From positions 12,710,001 to 12,774,000 of the forward strand of contig OX485803.1 in assembly GCA_950295325.1 (NCBI GenBank): 64,000 nucleotides of DNA, in the 5' to 3' direction. The notes under the pieces are model-generated. The model saw only the letters and a list, made by a program, of their open reading frames with translations. It did not search any database and was not told the origin of the DNA. Shown here one piece after another: positions 24,701 to 35,689 of the stretch (within the stretch, counting starts at the first letter, position 1; each line of letters opens with the position of its first letter). Both the position numbers and the translations under genes were made by a program. The stretch comes from Polytrichum commune. Lineage: Eukaryota; Streptophyta; Polytrichopsida; Polytrichales; Polytrichaceae.

Positions 24701-27700
24701 CAAGCATAGTGGCACGAAAGCGGTAGGTAAGACGTACTTTTTGGAGTTTTCTTCTTTACTCCATAGCATTCACACATGGTGTTTCACAAACACCAAAGAT
24801 TCGGCTTGCTCCGCTCTCGTGCAGTAAGAATCGATTTCAAACTCCACCTCTTTGATTTTCCCCTTCCATTGTCCGTTTTTGACGACATACTATAGATTTT
24901 GGACGCCATCCTGAGTGTGGGATGTAGAAAGATGAAGAGTTACAAGACCTGAATGTGAGCATAGAAAGATGAGATGTTGATGATTACATCAATGCTTCAT
25001 TTTCTACAGAGAGAATGTTGGATCTTGGGAGGAATTGTGGAGTATATTTTATGCAGAGCAGTACGACAACTATCTCATCTATAGTTAAATCGGTTGTTAA
25101 GAGGATTAGGGGAAGACCTTCAAAAAATATGCAACCTACATGTATCCTCAATGGAGTTGACCATGACACGTGGTATATATGACGAGTTCAAAAAATGAGA
25201 TGGAAGGTAGGTACAAGGTGAGGAAGTTGCAGGCATCTCATTGATCGTCTCAATCGAGAGGTGAACAAAGGTAAATAAACAAGTATTGCCAGAACCGGTT
25301 TTATGGTCTATCTTAATTATTTTAGAAAAGTACCTGGACACTTCAAATTCAAATCTGACCACTTGGATCCTATTTGGGTTGATGTATATAGTATAATTTG
25401 TACAGTGACTATGTCATTTGATGTAGAGAGGGATGTCTTTGAGTTTGATCCGGTTGATGATAATTCCTTGAATGAGTTTGTTGAGAAATCTACATGAAAT
25501 TGATAGGGATGTAGGATATTGGTTGTGACCCTATACCCATACCACAAAATAACTATTTTTTTTCTAGTGTACAAATTATGAATGATTGTTGTAAAAAATG
25601 TTTTCTAAGTTAGTAGGTGTTATTTAATCTATGAAATTCTCTTGCTTCATTCAATGATGTCATTTATTAATGAGCATTGGATGGTTAAAGTGATAAGCAT
25701 GTATTCGTCTTTTCAAATGCATGAAGATGATGAGTTAACTCTCAATCCAAATTCGGAGGAAGTTAGGTATTATGTACTCCTAAACCTTAAATTTGTACAT
25801 TTTCTTGTTATTTGGTTTTGAATAGATTTTTTATTGAGCATCTTCAATTCTCCAAATCTAAAACCTAGTTTTTAAGCCATGAAATTATGAGAATTAAGGT
25901 TGGTTTGTGGTTCATTTTCATCAGTTTTTGCACGGGGAGGTCACTTCATCGTCAAGTTGACACCACGTGCGGACAAAGTTTGCTACCACTATATTACATG
26001 CCATATATAATTTTAAAATTTATGCTATTTTTTCTACATATACATGACCACTGATAGTATCTTTTGTATACTTTTTGGAAATTTTTAGTCATTTTTTTTT
26101 GTAATTGTTTTAGTTCAATTCTGTATCATTCTAGTTAGAAATGGTATGTTTAATGAAAAAAACAAATCATCAAATTTAGTTACTACTTTTGACTATGTCA
26201 TAGGTAATGTATATATCTACTCATGAAAAAAAATTGATAAAATTTTGACCCATTTTGGTGGTGCAACTTACCAAAAGAAGATTTGTTTTGGTCGCACGTG
26301 ATGTTCAACTTGACAATGGAGTGATCTACCCGTGAGTTTTTGTTGTTGCTTTTACTTGTCTTGCTAGTAGTGTCCAATATGCCAACTAACTATTGATTGC
26401 CCTTTTGTTATAAAAACTTTTTGTTATAACAACTTTTTGTGCTACAACATTTGGCAACCTCACCATGGTAGACTAGGAGGATTGCGCTTTGCCTTGGAGG
26501 AAGACGTGTTGGAGTGGTTGAAGACTTTGAAGGTTGCTCGCCTCATGCCAACAATTAGTTTTAGTTATTCGTCATCATTGATGTTAAACCTCTCCAAAAT
26601 TTTTAGTCTTATCATGACATTGTAGAGGATATTGACATGTACCTTAACATATATTGGAGGATGCATAGTTTTATCCTAACCCTTCACATTATAAATATTT
26701 GGTACAAGATTGAATGTGTTTGTGAATACAATTAAAATAAATGTTTTTAATTTTTGTATTTACATTTGAATGCAATATTTTGTTTTGGAGTATATAGTTG
26801 TACAACTTTTCATGTCTTGTGATAATTGATTGTATTTTTTGTTTTGTTCTATCCGCGTTTAAATCTTGTTTATGTTAGCTTGTACATTTTGTTGTCTCCA
26901 TGTTTATTGGTAAACTTTTAACTAGTATTCAAGTGCTATTGGTTGTATTTTGAATGGGACTTTAAATGGTTTAGCATTGGTATAACTAATTAAAACCGAT
27001 TGAATGATAAGATGGAAGGTATGGAACGTTTGTTGCTAACATAGTGAATTTTGCAATGCTATAGTATTCCGTCCACTATTTAGAACTTGTACGATTTATT
27101 AAAAATTATATATGGTGCCAAAAAATAGCCTCTCTAAATAATTATAAATAAATAGAGGGTACTAAAAAATATGTCAAAGTAGCTTTATATCTACAAATAG
27201 GGAGAAGAAAAATATTGAGAGGTGCATAAATATCCCCCCATAAAAATCCCATTATCGCACGAAGTTACAAAATGTAAGGGGGTGTGATCCCCCCGTGCCA
27301 AGGTCCAACGGACCACATTCAGCACCGAAGTTGCACCGGATCCACTCACATTAGCCGAGGCTAAGGCCTCACCAGAATGGCCACATTGGAGCAAAGCTTT
27401 TGAGACCGAATACGCATCCCTCAGAAAGCACCAGGTATTCGAAGAGGTATCCACTGAACTCACAAAACCACCAGTGGGTCACAAACTCATTTTCTCTAGG
27501 AAATTTGGCGCCAACGGCAAATTGCTCACATTCAAAGTCCGCCTTGTTGCCCGAGGTTTTTCACAACGACGGGGCGAGGATTTCGACCAAACTTACGCCC
27601 CCGTCTTGGATATCACCTCATTCAAGTACTTTTTAGCATTCGCAATCCATTTCGGCCTTGAAATATTTTTCATGGATGTTGTAACAGCGTACCTATACGG

Positions 27701-28944
27701 CAACATGGATATGCTCTTGTATATCTCACCCCCTCCAGATTTTCTACCGAGGTTGCCTACCCCCTCACCCAGAAAATTTCTTGGCCTACACATATGTAAG
27801 GCATTATACGGCTTAAAGCAAACCAGCAGAATGTGGTATCAGCTACTCCGAGACTTTCTGATTTCACATGGATTTTTGTATGATCCGACCTTACCATGTA
27901 TTTTCACTTTGATTCAGAATTCAAAATATCTGATTGTAGCCGTATATGTAGATGATCTAAATATAATTGGATCCCCTTCATTGTGTAACACACCGAAACT
28001 TACTCACGGCCCAATTCGATATGAAATTGCTCGGAAAGACCTCGTTTTGTCTTGGTTTAGAGATTTAGCACTTCCCGAATGGTGTTCTTCTACATCAACA
28101 ATCTTACACCCGTAAGCTACTCAAATTCTTCAACATGGACCAAGCCCATGCATTGGCTGCGCCAATGATCGGGAGGAGTCGCAGCGACGATGATCCGTAT
28201 CAACCTTGCTCGGAGTGGGAGGAGATAGTGGACAGGTTCAAATACCTCATGGCGGTTGGAGCATTCATGTACATGACCACACATACAAGACCGGATATCG
28301 CATTCGCAACAAATATTCTCGCAAGGCATAGTCAAAAACCAACTGCCTGCCATTAGAATGGTGTCAAATATCTACTCCGATATTTACGAGGAACGGAAAA
28401 CCTCGGGTTGTACTACAGAAATGACACAAATGGAGAAATCACAAGATATGTTGACTCTGGATTCAAAACCGATGAAGTAACAGACAAGTCTCAAACCGGT
28501 TACATATTCATCAAGAACGGAGTGCCGATATCGTGAAAATCGGCCAAACAAACCGTGACTGCTACATCCACGAACTATGCTGAACTCTTAGCATTTCACG
28601 AAGCATCAAGAGAAGCGGTATGGCTAAGGACAATGCAAGAGATCCTAGCAAAACAATACAAGATGAACTAGAAGTTCAAACCAACGGTCATATTCGAAGA
28701 TAATGCAGCATGTGTCGCCCAAATGAACACATAATTCATTAAGGCTGATCATGTGAAGCACATGAGCCCACATATATTCGGATTTGCTCAAGACCTTATA
28801 GAAACATGTCAGATTGAAATAAAGAAGATCGAATCCGAAAATAACATAACAGATATGCTTACTAAGGCCTTACCGGCTCACAAGCATAAGAAACTTGTGT
28901 TAGAAGCAGGAATAAAAACCTTACATGAACTCACTTCAAACTAG
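21725..28944 (+). pseudogene. copia gag-pol polyprotein, decayed and interrupted
   Basis: Gag is open at 21725-22366 (LTPLAADGSNYLEW-like start, actually FTPLAADGSNYLEWENDAR), followed after a stop by a CCHC knuckle (CHKCGRPGHYARDC) near 22490. A protease remnant reads ALLDNASIHT near 22690, where family members have DSG. GAG-pre-integrase is at 23180-23330 (WHKRLGHPD, CEACIQGK). The integrase core follows (LQGDICGPI; LRMNNALEF, where the second catalytic Asp is Asn; NSLAEAF). After the 24311-27297 insertion the reverse transcriptase resumes: GFSQRRGEDFDQTYAPV, FMDVVTAYLYG, KALYGLKQTSRMWY and an intact YVDDL box. RNase H ends with ITDMLTKALPAHKHKKL. Numerous stops and frameshifts rule out function. 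Confidence 0.9.
24311..27297. mobile_element. Mutator-like insertion inside the copia element, 2,987 bp
   Basis: The copia frame is interrupted between two copies of the 9-base sequence CCAAGGTCC (24302-24310 and 27298-27306), the duplication size of Mutator-like elements. The ends are diverged inverted repeats: the left arm reads CGGGGAGGTGAC then TTTTAGAAACCACGTGAGAT, and the reverse complement of the right arm reads CGGGGGGATCAC then TTTTGTAACTTCGTGCGATA. I see no transposase inside. Broken frames such as RGRPSKN near 25110 and 25303-25494 are not recognised and could be captured host sequence. Confidence 0.8.
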
Positions 28945-29035
28945 ACTACATTCTTTTCTTTATTGCTGGTTTTCTCCTTTGGGTTTTACTACAGTGAAGT
29001 TTTTAATGAGGTAGTCGCTATATTTCGAGGAGGAT

Positions 29036-29282
29036 TGTTAAGGTAGCCTATAGCTAGACTGGACGACCTATAGCCGATTATATAGGTGACGGCAGCTACC
29101 GGAAGGTAGCTGCGCTGCCCCCGAGGTAGTGAGTCTAGGATTAGTTAATATAGCACTGTAGGCGGCTAAATGGCGGCTAAGCCCCATTACTGTAATTAAG
29201 TTCGAAGCATATATATATGATCACATGGCCCTTGCTGGCCACTTGCACTATTGCTTATACCGGCTATCGCCTAATCTTAACA
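29036..29282 (+). repeat. 3' LTR of the copia element
   Basis: 247 bp, starts TGTTAAGG after the purine tract and ends CTTAACA before the GGTTC duplication. Confidence 0.95.
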
Positions 29283-29611
29283 GGTTCATATGTACATTCA
29301 TAGTATGTATGAGTAATAAAAGAATCAATCTTCTTGACGTTGAATTTTTTCTCTCCTACAATTGTCTTCTCAATATTGCATCGTACTTTATTCTCAAATT
29401 CAAAGTCTTGACCATCTATGAAATTCGGAACACGCTTCCACAAAATGAAAGCAAATATGACTAAACACGAATTGGCAAATCTTTGCTTTGTTTTTTCTGT
29501 CCATTGAAGATCTTTAAATTTGATAGGGGTTGATGTTGGATATTGGATATTCAAAGTATTTTTTTTCCTCCCAATGATGGCAAATCTAGAAACACATCCA
29601 ATACCAAACAT

Positions 29612-30254
29612 GAATATTTACAACAAAAGACTATTTCTATATAGTTTTATATGTTACAAAAAAATATGAACCTTATTTGAAATTTAATTATGTTTTTACT
29701 ACATGCTATATTAAACAACATACAACCCTAAACTTGATGATGCCTTACATTACTTCTGGTTTTATATGCTACACCTGACAGAATAGCAAAAACCTCACAA
29801 AATCCGAAATGGCGGTATATTATGAATTTCACTTTATTTGAAAATATCATCAAATCCTCACAAATGCAAGAAAAAATAATATTAGAAGAAAAAAATTTGT
29901 TACATACCTCTTGTGAAACTCAGTGTAGACAAGTATAAGAATGAAAGGTGGGTTCTTATATATGTTTGAAACCCTAAACCCTAATCAAGATAGATGTATA
30001 GATAGTGAACATTTGTCTCGTCATTTATGGCCGTTAGATGTACGATGAAGATGTGAGGTTCATATCTTGCTCTTGTCATAAATATAGGGCTTTCAAACCT
30101 TCACCACTTAAAAGTATTTTGAAATTAAAGTAAGACGTTATAGAATACTCCATCTTTATCTAAATTATAGGGAACAATATTAATTGTTGATTCATGCATG
30201 ACTTGTAGTTAATCTAATGCGGGCTTTGGATGCCAACTCATGTAGGTCCTATAT
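29612..30254. other. flank of the MULE transposase, no gene seen
   Basis: AT-rich sequence with a telo-box-like AAACCCTAAACCCTAA near 29970. If the 113-bp arms are the element's TIRs, this is the element's 5' non-coding part. Confidence 0.35.
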
Positions 30255-30366
30255 TTCCCATGCCATAAAGATAGGCTTTCTAGGAGGGGGGCTTTCCCAT
30301 AAAGAAGGATGAACTTTTGAGTGTCATCCGCGAGACCTTCATCCCCAGAGGGTACGAGTGTAGGAG
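30255..30366. repeat. right copy of the 113-bp inverted repeat pair
   Basis: Reverse complement of 14389-14502 with only a few differences. An open plus-strand frame (30317-30670) begins in it but resembles no protein I know. Confidence 0.7.
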
Positions 30367-30845
30367 TTGGTTCACCCTAGCCAACCACACCGGGGGGTCC
30401 AGCCAACTTTACCATCAAGCTCTCTCAGCAGCAAGTTGCACTAAATGCCAAGAAAGGCAGATTTTTCTACATCTTGCACGCAGAGAGGGAATAAGGGCAT
30501 CCGAATGTACCTCTCATTCATCCAACATGCCCCGGATGTTATTATTTTTGGTTGATTTGACACCGGAAGTAGCTTTAGAAATCCCGAATCATCCTACACC
30601 TTACGGGATGTTTCGCCTCGGCCCTATCCTTCCCATCGTTACTTACAATTACTGCACTGAAACCAGTCACTGAAGTTACCACCTGCAGTAAGTGACAACC
30701 CTACACTCAATTCAATTTACTGCACACAAATCTCATATGCTCCCAACTTGTTTGTCTGTTCATCGGAGGTTTTGCATGTCTCGACGTTTGCAACCTTGGC
30801 ACTCGTGTCGCAATGTTAGGTGAAAGGAGAAACTGGATTGAATTA

Positions 30846-31270
30846 AGGTAGAAATACCATAACCCGGTAACCACCCTCTAGCCGTGCACTAGACCGCCGT
30901 CGTAATGGTGAAGTGCCATTTCTAAAATCGATCATGGCTCGGCGACAACTTCAATGCGTGTACACTTAGTGTAGCCAATGGGAGTCAAGTGTTAATGTAC
31001 TCATGAGGTAACCGATTTAGACGATGTTCAATATGGAAATGCGGATTACCATGTTCGGTGTAGGGAGAATCTAGTGAACGAGTAAGGGGTTTGATAACTT
31101 TCCACTTTGAAAAATTGTAGCATTTTTTTTTGGTATAGGGCAGAAAAATATGAAACAACTTGCATTCTTCATGAATCCTTCTCGTCTATCTTGGAAAATT
31201 ATCTCATGATTGTCAGACCAGATCTTCAATGCAAATCATCTTGTTTTCATGGGTTATGGTATTTCTACCT
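30846..31270. mobile_element. MITE with TA target duplication, 425 bp (copy 1)
   Basis: Both ends are inverted repeats beginning AGGTAGAAATACCATAACCC, each flanked by TA (30844-30845 and 31271-31272). There is no coding capacity. TA flanks point to the Tc1/mariner superfamily. A near full-length relative in the opposite orientation is at 52907-53333. Confidence 0.87.
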
Positions 31271-31272
31271 TA

Positions 31273-32340
31273 CTTTCCCTCCATCCAGTGAAGACAAGGA
31301 TGCGCACCATGAATCTACGGCAATGGCGAGTTGATGAAAATTTGGTCAATCTTCGGAGTAAAGAGTAAGGTACAATTACCGTTGGTTACCCAATTCCGAC
31401 ACTTATTTTTCGCTTCGTATTGAGTAGGAATAGTTACATTAAAAAGTTTTCACAAAAGGACCTTTTTTAAAAGCACATTACACGTGGAACATGGGCATCT
31501 GCGTTTGATGTTCTTTTCCAGCAAAAGTAGAACGACCTTTCAGAAAATTACCTAGATTGGAATTAACCTTTTTAAGTAGATGCCTTCATTGGGATAGATT
31601 GCCTAGTCTTTAAAGACATATGGAAGACAAAGACAATGGACACGTGGCAGTAGAGGTTCCAAACCTTGTTGTTTGCAAAATTAATGAGCAAAGCAACCTT
31701 GTAACATTGTTCAGTTGTTATGAGCCGTTTCATTCTAATAATATCAATGGCATATTGCTTCATTCAAGTTTATCAAGTTTTGTTTTGCTAAGAGAATAAC
31801 AAAGCATAATTCACAATAAGGTCTAGCTTGTTCTTAGTCCCGCCCAACGTACCAACTCAGCTCGATAATGTTAGGCCAGTTCCAATCCTTATGCTAAAAA
31901 AAGAGTGTTGAGATAAATTGTCTATTCTATAGGTTGCGACACACAAGCAGCTAACAAGATCTTAATGAAAATTTCTCCCAAAGAGGGACCAAACTCATTG
32001 AGGTCCAAACTCATGGCAAGATGTTTATTAATGTGACAAAATATCCAAGACGTTATGATCATGGGAGCCCTGCGGACCTCAGGACCTAGTTCTTCTAGTA
32101 CACTACAGAGGACGCTCTATGTCATCTTCCCATATGCCGGAAAGTAAATTCCTCATGGAATAAAGTGGTCTTCCAATGTGAGCATGACAAGTGGCATAAT
32201 TTGGAGGAGGAAGAATTAAATTTCATCGGAATAGAGGGTTTGGGATTCATGGCATCTATGTAAACACATCCATCGTGGATGAAGGGGCTCCATTAAAAAA
32301 AGTTCCCCAAAAGATTGTGGGCCAATTCATTCCAATTTGA
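31273..32340. other. no gene seen; fragment of a dispersed repeat
   Basis: 31878-31995 (CTTATGCTAAAAAAAGAGTG through CTCCCAAAGAGGGACC) is related to 33519-33600 and, in its second half, to 46990-47065. Nothing else is recognised. Confidence 0.4.
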
Positions 32341-32344
32341 CAAC

Positions 32345-32900
32345 GGGTTTACACCATGGACCTTGAAGTCGGACCATGGAAGGTGGCCTTTGTTCATGGT
32401 CCAACTTCCATGGTCCGATTTCGTAGAGAATCAATTCATAAAACCTTTTGGCCCCTCACTAGGTGTAAACCAAATGTGGACCAACAGATTTGACCATGCA
32501 CCAAAAAGTGAATGTGCTAATTTTTTTAATATATACCCAAAAAGGACAGATTCGAAAAAAATAATTAAGTTTGACCATCTCTTTACTTCTCTTGTGTTCA
32601 TCTTCTTTTTCCCAAAAAAAATTCATTAAAATTTTATTATAACAAAAATTCTCTGCCATGGGCCCCTACCTTATTCACCACATCACCTCTTTTGCCTCTC
32701 CCACTACAAAACCTGTCGGACCAGGACAATGGATAACGCAGGCCTTAAAATATGTCTTTTGGGGACCTTAAGCGCCATGATCACTCTCGCAATTTTTTTT
32801 CTTGGTGTAAACCGAAGTGGTCCCAGGACAAGTTCAACAGCCAATCACAAATTTTAGAGGGTCTGGGGACGACTTCATGGTCCATGGTGTAAACAACCCC
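32345..32900. mobile_element. Tourist-like MITE (PIF/Harbinger-type ends), ~560 bp
   Basis: The ends are inverted repeats of about 25 bases (core TTTACACCATGGACC then TGAAGTC) at 32345-32371 and 32870-32900; the right end reads GGGGTTGTTTACACCATGG on the other strand. The first ~280 bases are closely related to 51548-51790, which lies just upstream of a decayed Harbinger transposase. Target duplication not resolved. Confidence 0.7.
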
Positions 32901-34155
32901 ATAGACACCACAAATCCCTAGCCGGAATAGAGAACCCTCTCATGTATAAGAGATGCATCTGTATATCTGGCATCAAGTGGAATGGTTTACATATGTTATT
33001 AAATGAAATTGATTTTAAAGTCCACAAAGCTGAAAAGGCTAATGGGACTGAAAGTACATTAGGATGGTTCATACCAGTTAATTCCCTAGAGTGCTGGAGT
33101 GCGGTAGCCTCCGTGAGTGATGACATCTATGAAGTTACACACTGCTAAAAGTTTTGATTGATAATGTGCATTCTAGGTATCTTCTTGTGGTAAATTCATA
33201 AAAAAAGCTTTGTTGGTATAAGACGAAGAAACTCCACACAATTAAGTCAAACTAAATACACGAAATGGTGTAGTGAATTTATGTTCTCCAGCATCCCCAA
33301 GTGACTTTATCAAAAGTAGGCAGAATGATTTAATACCTAAAGCTTCCGACATTCTTGCTACTTGAATATGAAAGGTTTAGCAGAATTCCATCAGACAGCG
33401 CATATAAAATCAACCCCAAGTCCAGAGTTACTGTGACACAAGGAAGTAGAGCCCTGATTGTGAATCACTTACAACATGAGCACAAAACATGACGTACAAA
33501 ACAGCAAAGAAACCCAGCTCCAAGCCTTATGCTGTAAAAGAGTGTTGAGACAGAATTGTCTGCTCTGCAGGAATGATTGTAAAAGAGAATAAGATACAAG
33601 TCCGAATCCAATCGATAGCAAGACTCTCCCCTACCCATCACAAAACACAGTTGTCGAGAGAAAGTAATATGTTGCAACCCTAATTACAAGGTCGATGAAA
33701 GAAGCGTAACCCTAATCATGGCCTACATGACATTTCCCAAGTAAATTCCATCGCATTTCTCCTCAAAGGAGATTTTCTGTATGTAATCAAAACTCCTACC
33801 TCGCTAACCCCCAGAACACCTCACAGCATAACTGATATCACCTAATTGATAGCACCTGGAAAGTATTACAAAGACTAGGCAAGATTGCCTCCACAACCAT
33901 GGAAGCTCTGACTGAAGCTCTGTTCAGGTTCAAACCCCTGAACTGGAAGTCTGCGAATCCGGGCTCTTGCAAATCAAATATAAGAGGTGCCTCTGGGAAT
34001 GCTAAGAACATGCTGAAGTGGGGGAAATAAAATATCAACCTAATCATTGTTGCCATGCATGCGTTGTTGAAACTGATGCAAGCAACCCACAATAGTGATG
34101 AACATTTTTGTCACATAACTGTAAAAGTACACAGAAGTGAACAAAAAGCACCTCA
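32901..34155. other. downstream flank of the CCDC47 gene
   Basis: 33519-33600 belongs to the same dispersed repeat as 31878-31960. Sequence close to 34155 may be the 3' UTR of CCDC47. No separate gene is supported. Confidence 0.35.
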
Positions 34156-35574
34156 TCAATGCCTGGACATCTTCACCTTGGGCATGGATTTTTTCAGCTG
34201 CCTCAATCGCTCCTTCTCCTCCCTCTTACCTGAAAGGGTAACCTGTTGCTCTGCTTTCTTCTTTTGAATGGCCTCCAAACGCTGCTTTGCGGCTTCTTTG
34301 AACTCGTCTGCTTTGATTTTGGACCGCACACCCGAGGCTTTAGTTTTTGCAGCCGAACTTAATTTGTATCTTCCAATGAGATCAATGCAGTGAGGAACAA
34401 GGGCAATAAGGCGTGTCATTTCTGCCATCTTGTTGGCAGGGGGGATCTGGAATGTGAACTGCAACACCTGACCCTGCTTCACATCAGGAAACTGGTCTGA
34501 AAAGTGAAGGGAAACAAAGTAAGGTGAGTAAGTTTGAAATGCCTTCTCTCCAAAAACCTGGTCCAATAATGCTTCAGTCAAAAGATCAGTTGCAAGCTCC
34601 CGAGACTCGCTGATGACAGCCAGATCCTCCGAGACCCACTTACGAGTGGTAGGTGGATTAAGGATGGTGGCAAATTGCTGAAGATCCTTCAAATCCTTCA
34701 ACGCGTCCTTAGCCTTTTTCTTCCGCACCAACGCAAACACTAAAGGCTCCATGTCCTCATTCATGTTGACCTCGATGGTGACTTCATCTTTCACAGGACT
34801 CACCAAATAAATGAGCTGTGAGAGTAAATCATGACGGTTCTGGAACACCATGGTAGCCAGTAGAGACTTACAGTACCTTCTTCCACTGGCATAAAACTTG
34901 AATGTACTCTGTCCCTCTTTGATCAAGGAAGGGTCATCCGGTTTATCCCCAAACCCTAATAAGCTGAAATTCTTCTCAAATATGCTATCCTTCCCAGCGA
35001 ATTGTGATGCCCACGCAAGAGCGATGTTCTCATTCGCCTTCCTCCCTTTCCAGAACACCACCCCGTAGATTACGAAAAATAACACCCCTGCGGCCTCAAA
35101 AATGTATGATTGCCATGTCCGTGGTTTGGTCACAATTTCGTTCTTCTTCACCTCCCCTCCAGCTTTCTCCTGCAAACCATCAGCAGCAGGAGTAGAAGAG
35201 CTCAAACCCTCATCCGCCACAGGGAAACCCTCAAACTCAACCTCGTCCCAAAACTCGTGAAGCGGATCCGCAGACCGTCCACGCGTGTCTTCCTTCCGCT
35301 TCGGCAGGTTGATTGCCACATTCGGACCGGCGTTGGAACCCATCGAATGATGAACTCTCGCCACCGGAGGCACGAATGCGTCCAAGTCCTCCCCATCGTT
35401 CACATCTTCAAGGAAACCCTCAAATTCCTGCGCCAACACGTAAGTGAAGGGTGCCATCAGGTTGTGGCTGACGATACACATTAGCAGGACGAGCGTGAGT
35501 GCCGCTGAGATGCGGCGGGCCCTTGGCAACACGCACTGCTGCAGGCCACAGCTCATGCGCGACGCCATCGCCAT
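34156..35574 (-). CDS. CCDC47: CCDC47 homologue (PAT complex subunit, DUF1682 family)
   Basis: A single open frame of 472 codons. CCDC47 is an ER membrane protein that with Asterix forms the PAT complex, chaperoning polar transmembrane segments of multipass proteins at the translocon; that role is known from animals and inferred here. A hydrophobic signal-type segment lies at residues ~22-48 (ALTLVLLMCIVSH), then an acidic luminal region, a second membrane segment ~157-175 (FEAAGVLFFVIYGVVFW), and the conserved cytosolic domain (NIALAWASQF, LLATMVFQNRHDLLSQL, DLTEALLDQVF-like ATDLLTEALLD). The C-terminus is a basic coiled coil (EAAKQRLEAIQKKKAEQQ) ending KSMPKVKMSRH, as in the family. I start at the Met of MAMASRM; the longer frame to 35658 would translate a (GT)n microsatellite that is more likely 5' UTR. 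No frame damage is seen. Confidence 0.93.
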   Translation of the reverse strand: MAMASRMSCGLQQCVLPRARRISAALTLVLLMCIVSHNLMAPFTYVLAQEFEGFLEDVNDGEDLDAFVPPVARVHHSMGSNAGPNVAINLPKRKEDTRGRSADPLHEFWDEVEFEGFPVADEGLSSSTPAADGLQEKAGGEVKKNEIVTKPRTWQSYIFEAAGVLFFVIYGVVFWKGRKANENIALAWASQFAGKDSIFEKNFSLLGFGDKPDDPSLIKEGQSTFKFYASGRRYCKSLLATMVFQNRHDLLSQLIYLVSPVKDEVTIEVNMNEDMEPLVFALVRKKKAKDALKDLKDLQQFATILNPPTTRKWVSEDLAVISESRELATDLLTEALLDQVFGEKAFQTYSPYFVSLHFSDQFPDVKQGQVLQFTFQIPPANKMAEMTRLIALVPHCIDLIGRYKLSSAAKTKASGVRSKIKADEFKEAAKQRLEAIQKKKAEQQVTLSGKREEKERLRQLKKSMPKVKMSRH

Positions 35575-35587
35575 CGTCGCTTCGACA

Positions 35588-35589
35588 GC

Positions 35590-35622
<33 letters not shown>
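35588..35622. repeat. (AC)n microsatellite in the CCDC47 leader
   Basis: An uninterrupted AC run just upstream of the chosen start codon; on the coding strand it is (GT)n. Confidence 0.95.
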
Positions 35623-35689
35623 CAAACAGAAGCTCACTCGCTGGCCACGGTCGAACACCTTCCTTCACACACAGAGACTGCGAGAGAGA

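Larger units (their letters stand above)
20652..29282 (+). mobile_element. Ty1/copia LTR retrotransposon, full length but dead
   Basis: Paired LTRs (20652-20897 and 29036-29282) start TGTTAAG and end CTTAACA. The 5-base sequence GGTTC sits immediately outside each end (20647-20651 and 29283-29287), a typical LTR-element target duplication. A primer-binding-like TGTTATCAGTCACGA follows the left LTR and a purine-rich tract (CGAGGAGGA) precedes the right one. Gag, protease, integrase, RT and RNase H remnants are in copia order on the plus strand. It is inserted antisense into the MULE transposase and carries a 3.0-kb insertion of its own. Confidence 0.95.
18818..29611 (-). pseudogene. Mutator-like (MULE) transposase gene, split by a copia element
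   Basis: Read on the minus strand, the N-terminal part is 29611-29283 and the frame resumes exactly at 20651 after the copia insertion, the 5-bp target duplication coding across both junctions (YEP then EPKDYRFDHL). 20650-20418 gives the family's N-terminal region (KQLYKYLDVSEIAYYI, KRKDGSIAHDPKDSDSTSR). 20143-19943 carries the DDE core (NGVISMNATFDTNHMKYHLF, VVFYDFRHAVLITWII). 19330-19210 shows LDNWYAKGN and SSIESYHGALK across a frameshift. 19213-18818 has a SWIM-like finger (CPWGLREFFYKHQ) where the cysteine expected before KH is tyrosine. Frameshifts, the lost ligand and the insertion make it inactive. Confidence 0.85.

Noticed and set aside
35575..35658. N-terminal extension of CCDC47
   Set aside because: It would translate a (GT)n microsatellite as Cys-Val repeats; the downstream Met is followed directly by a normal signal-type segment.
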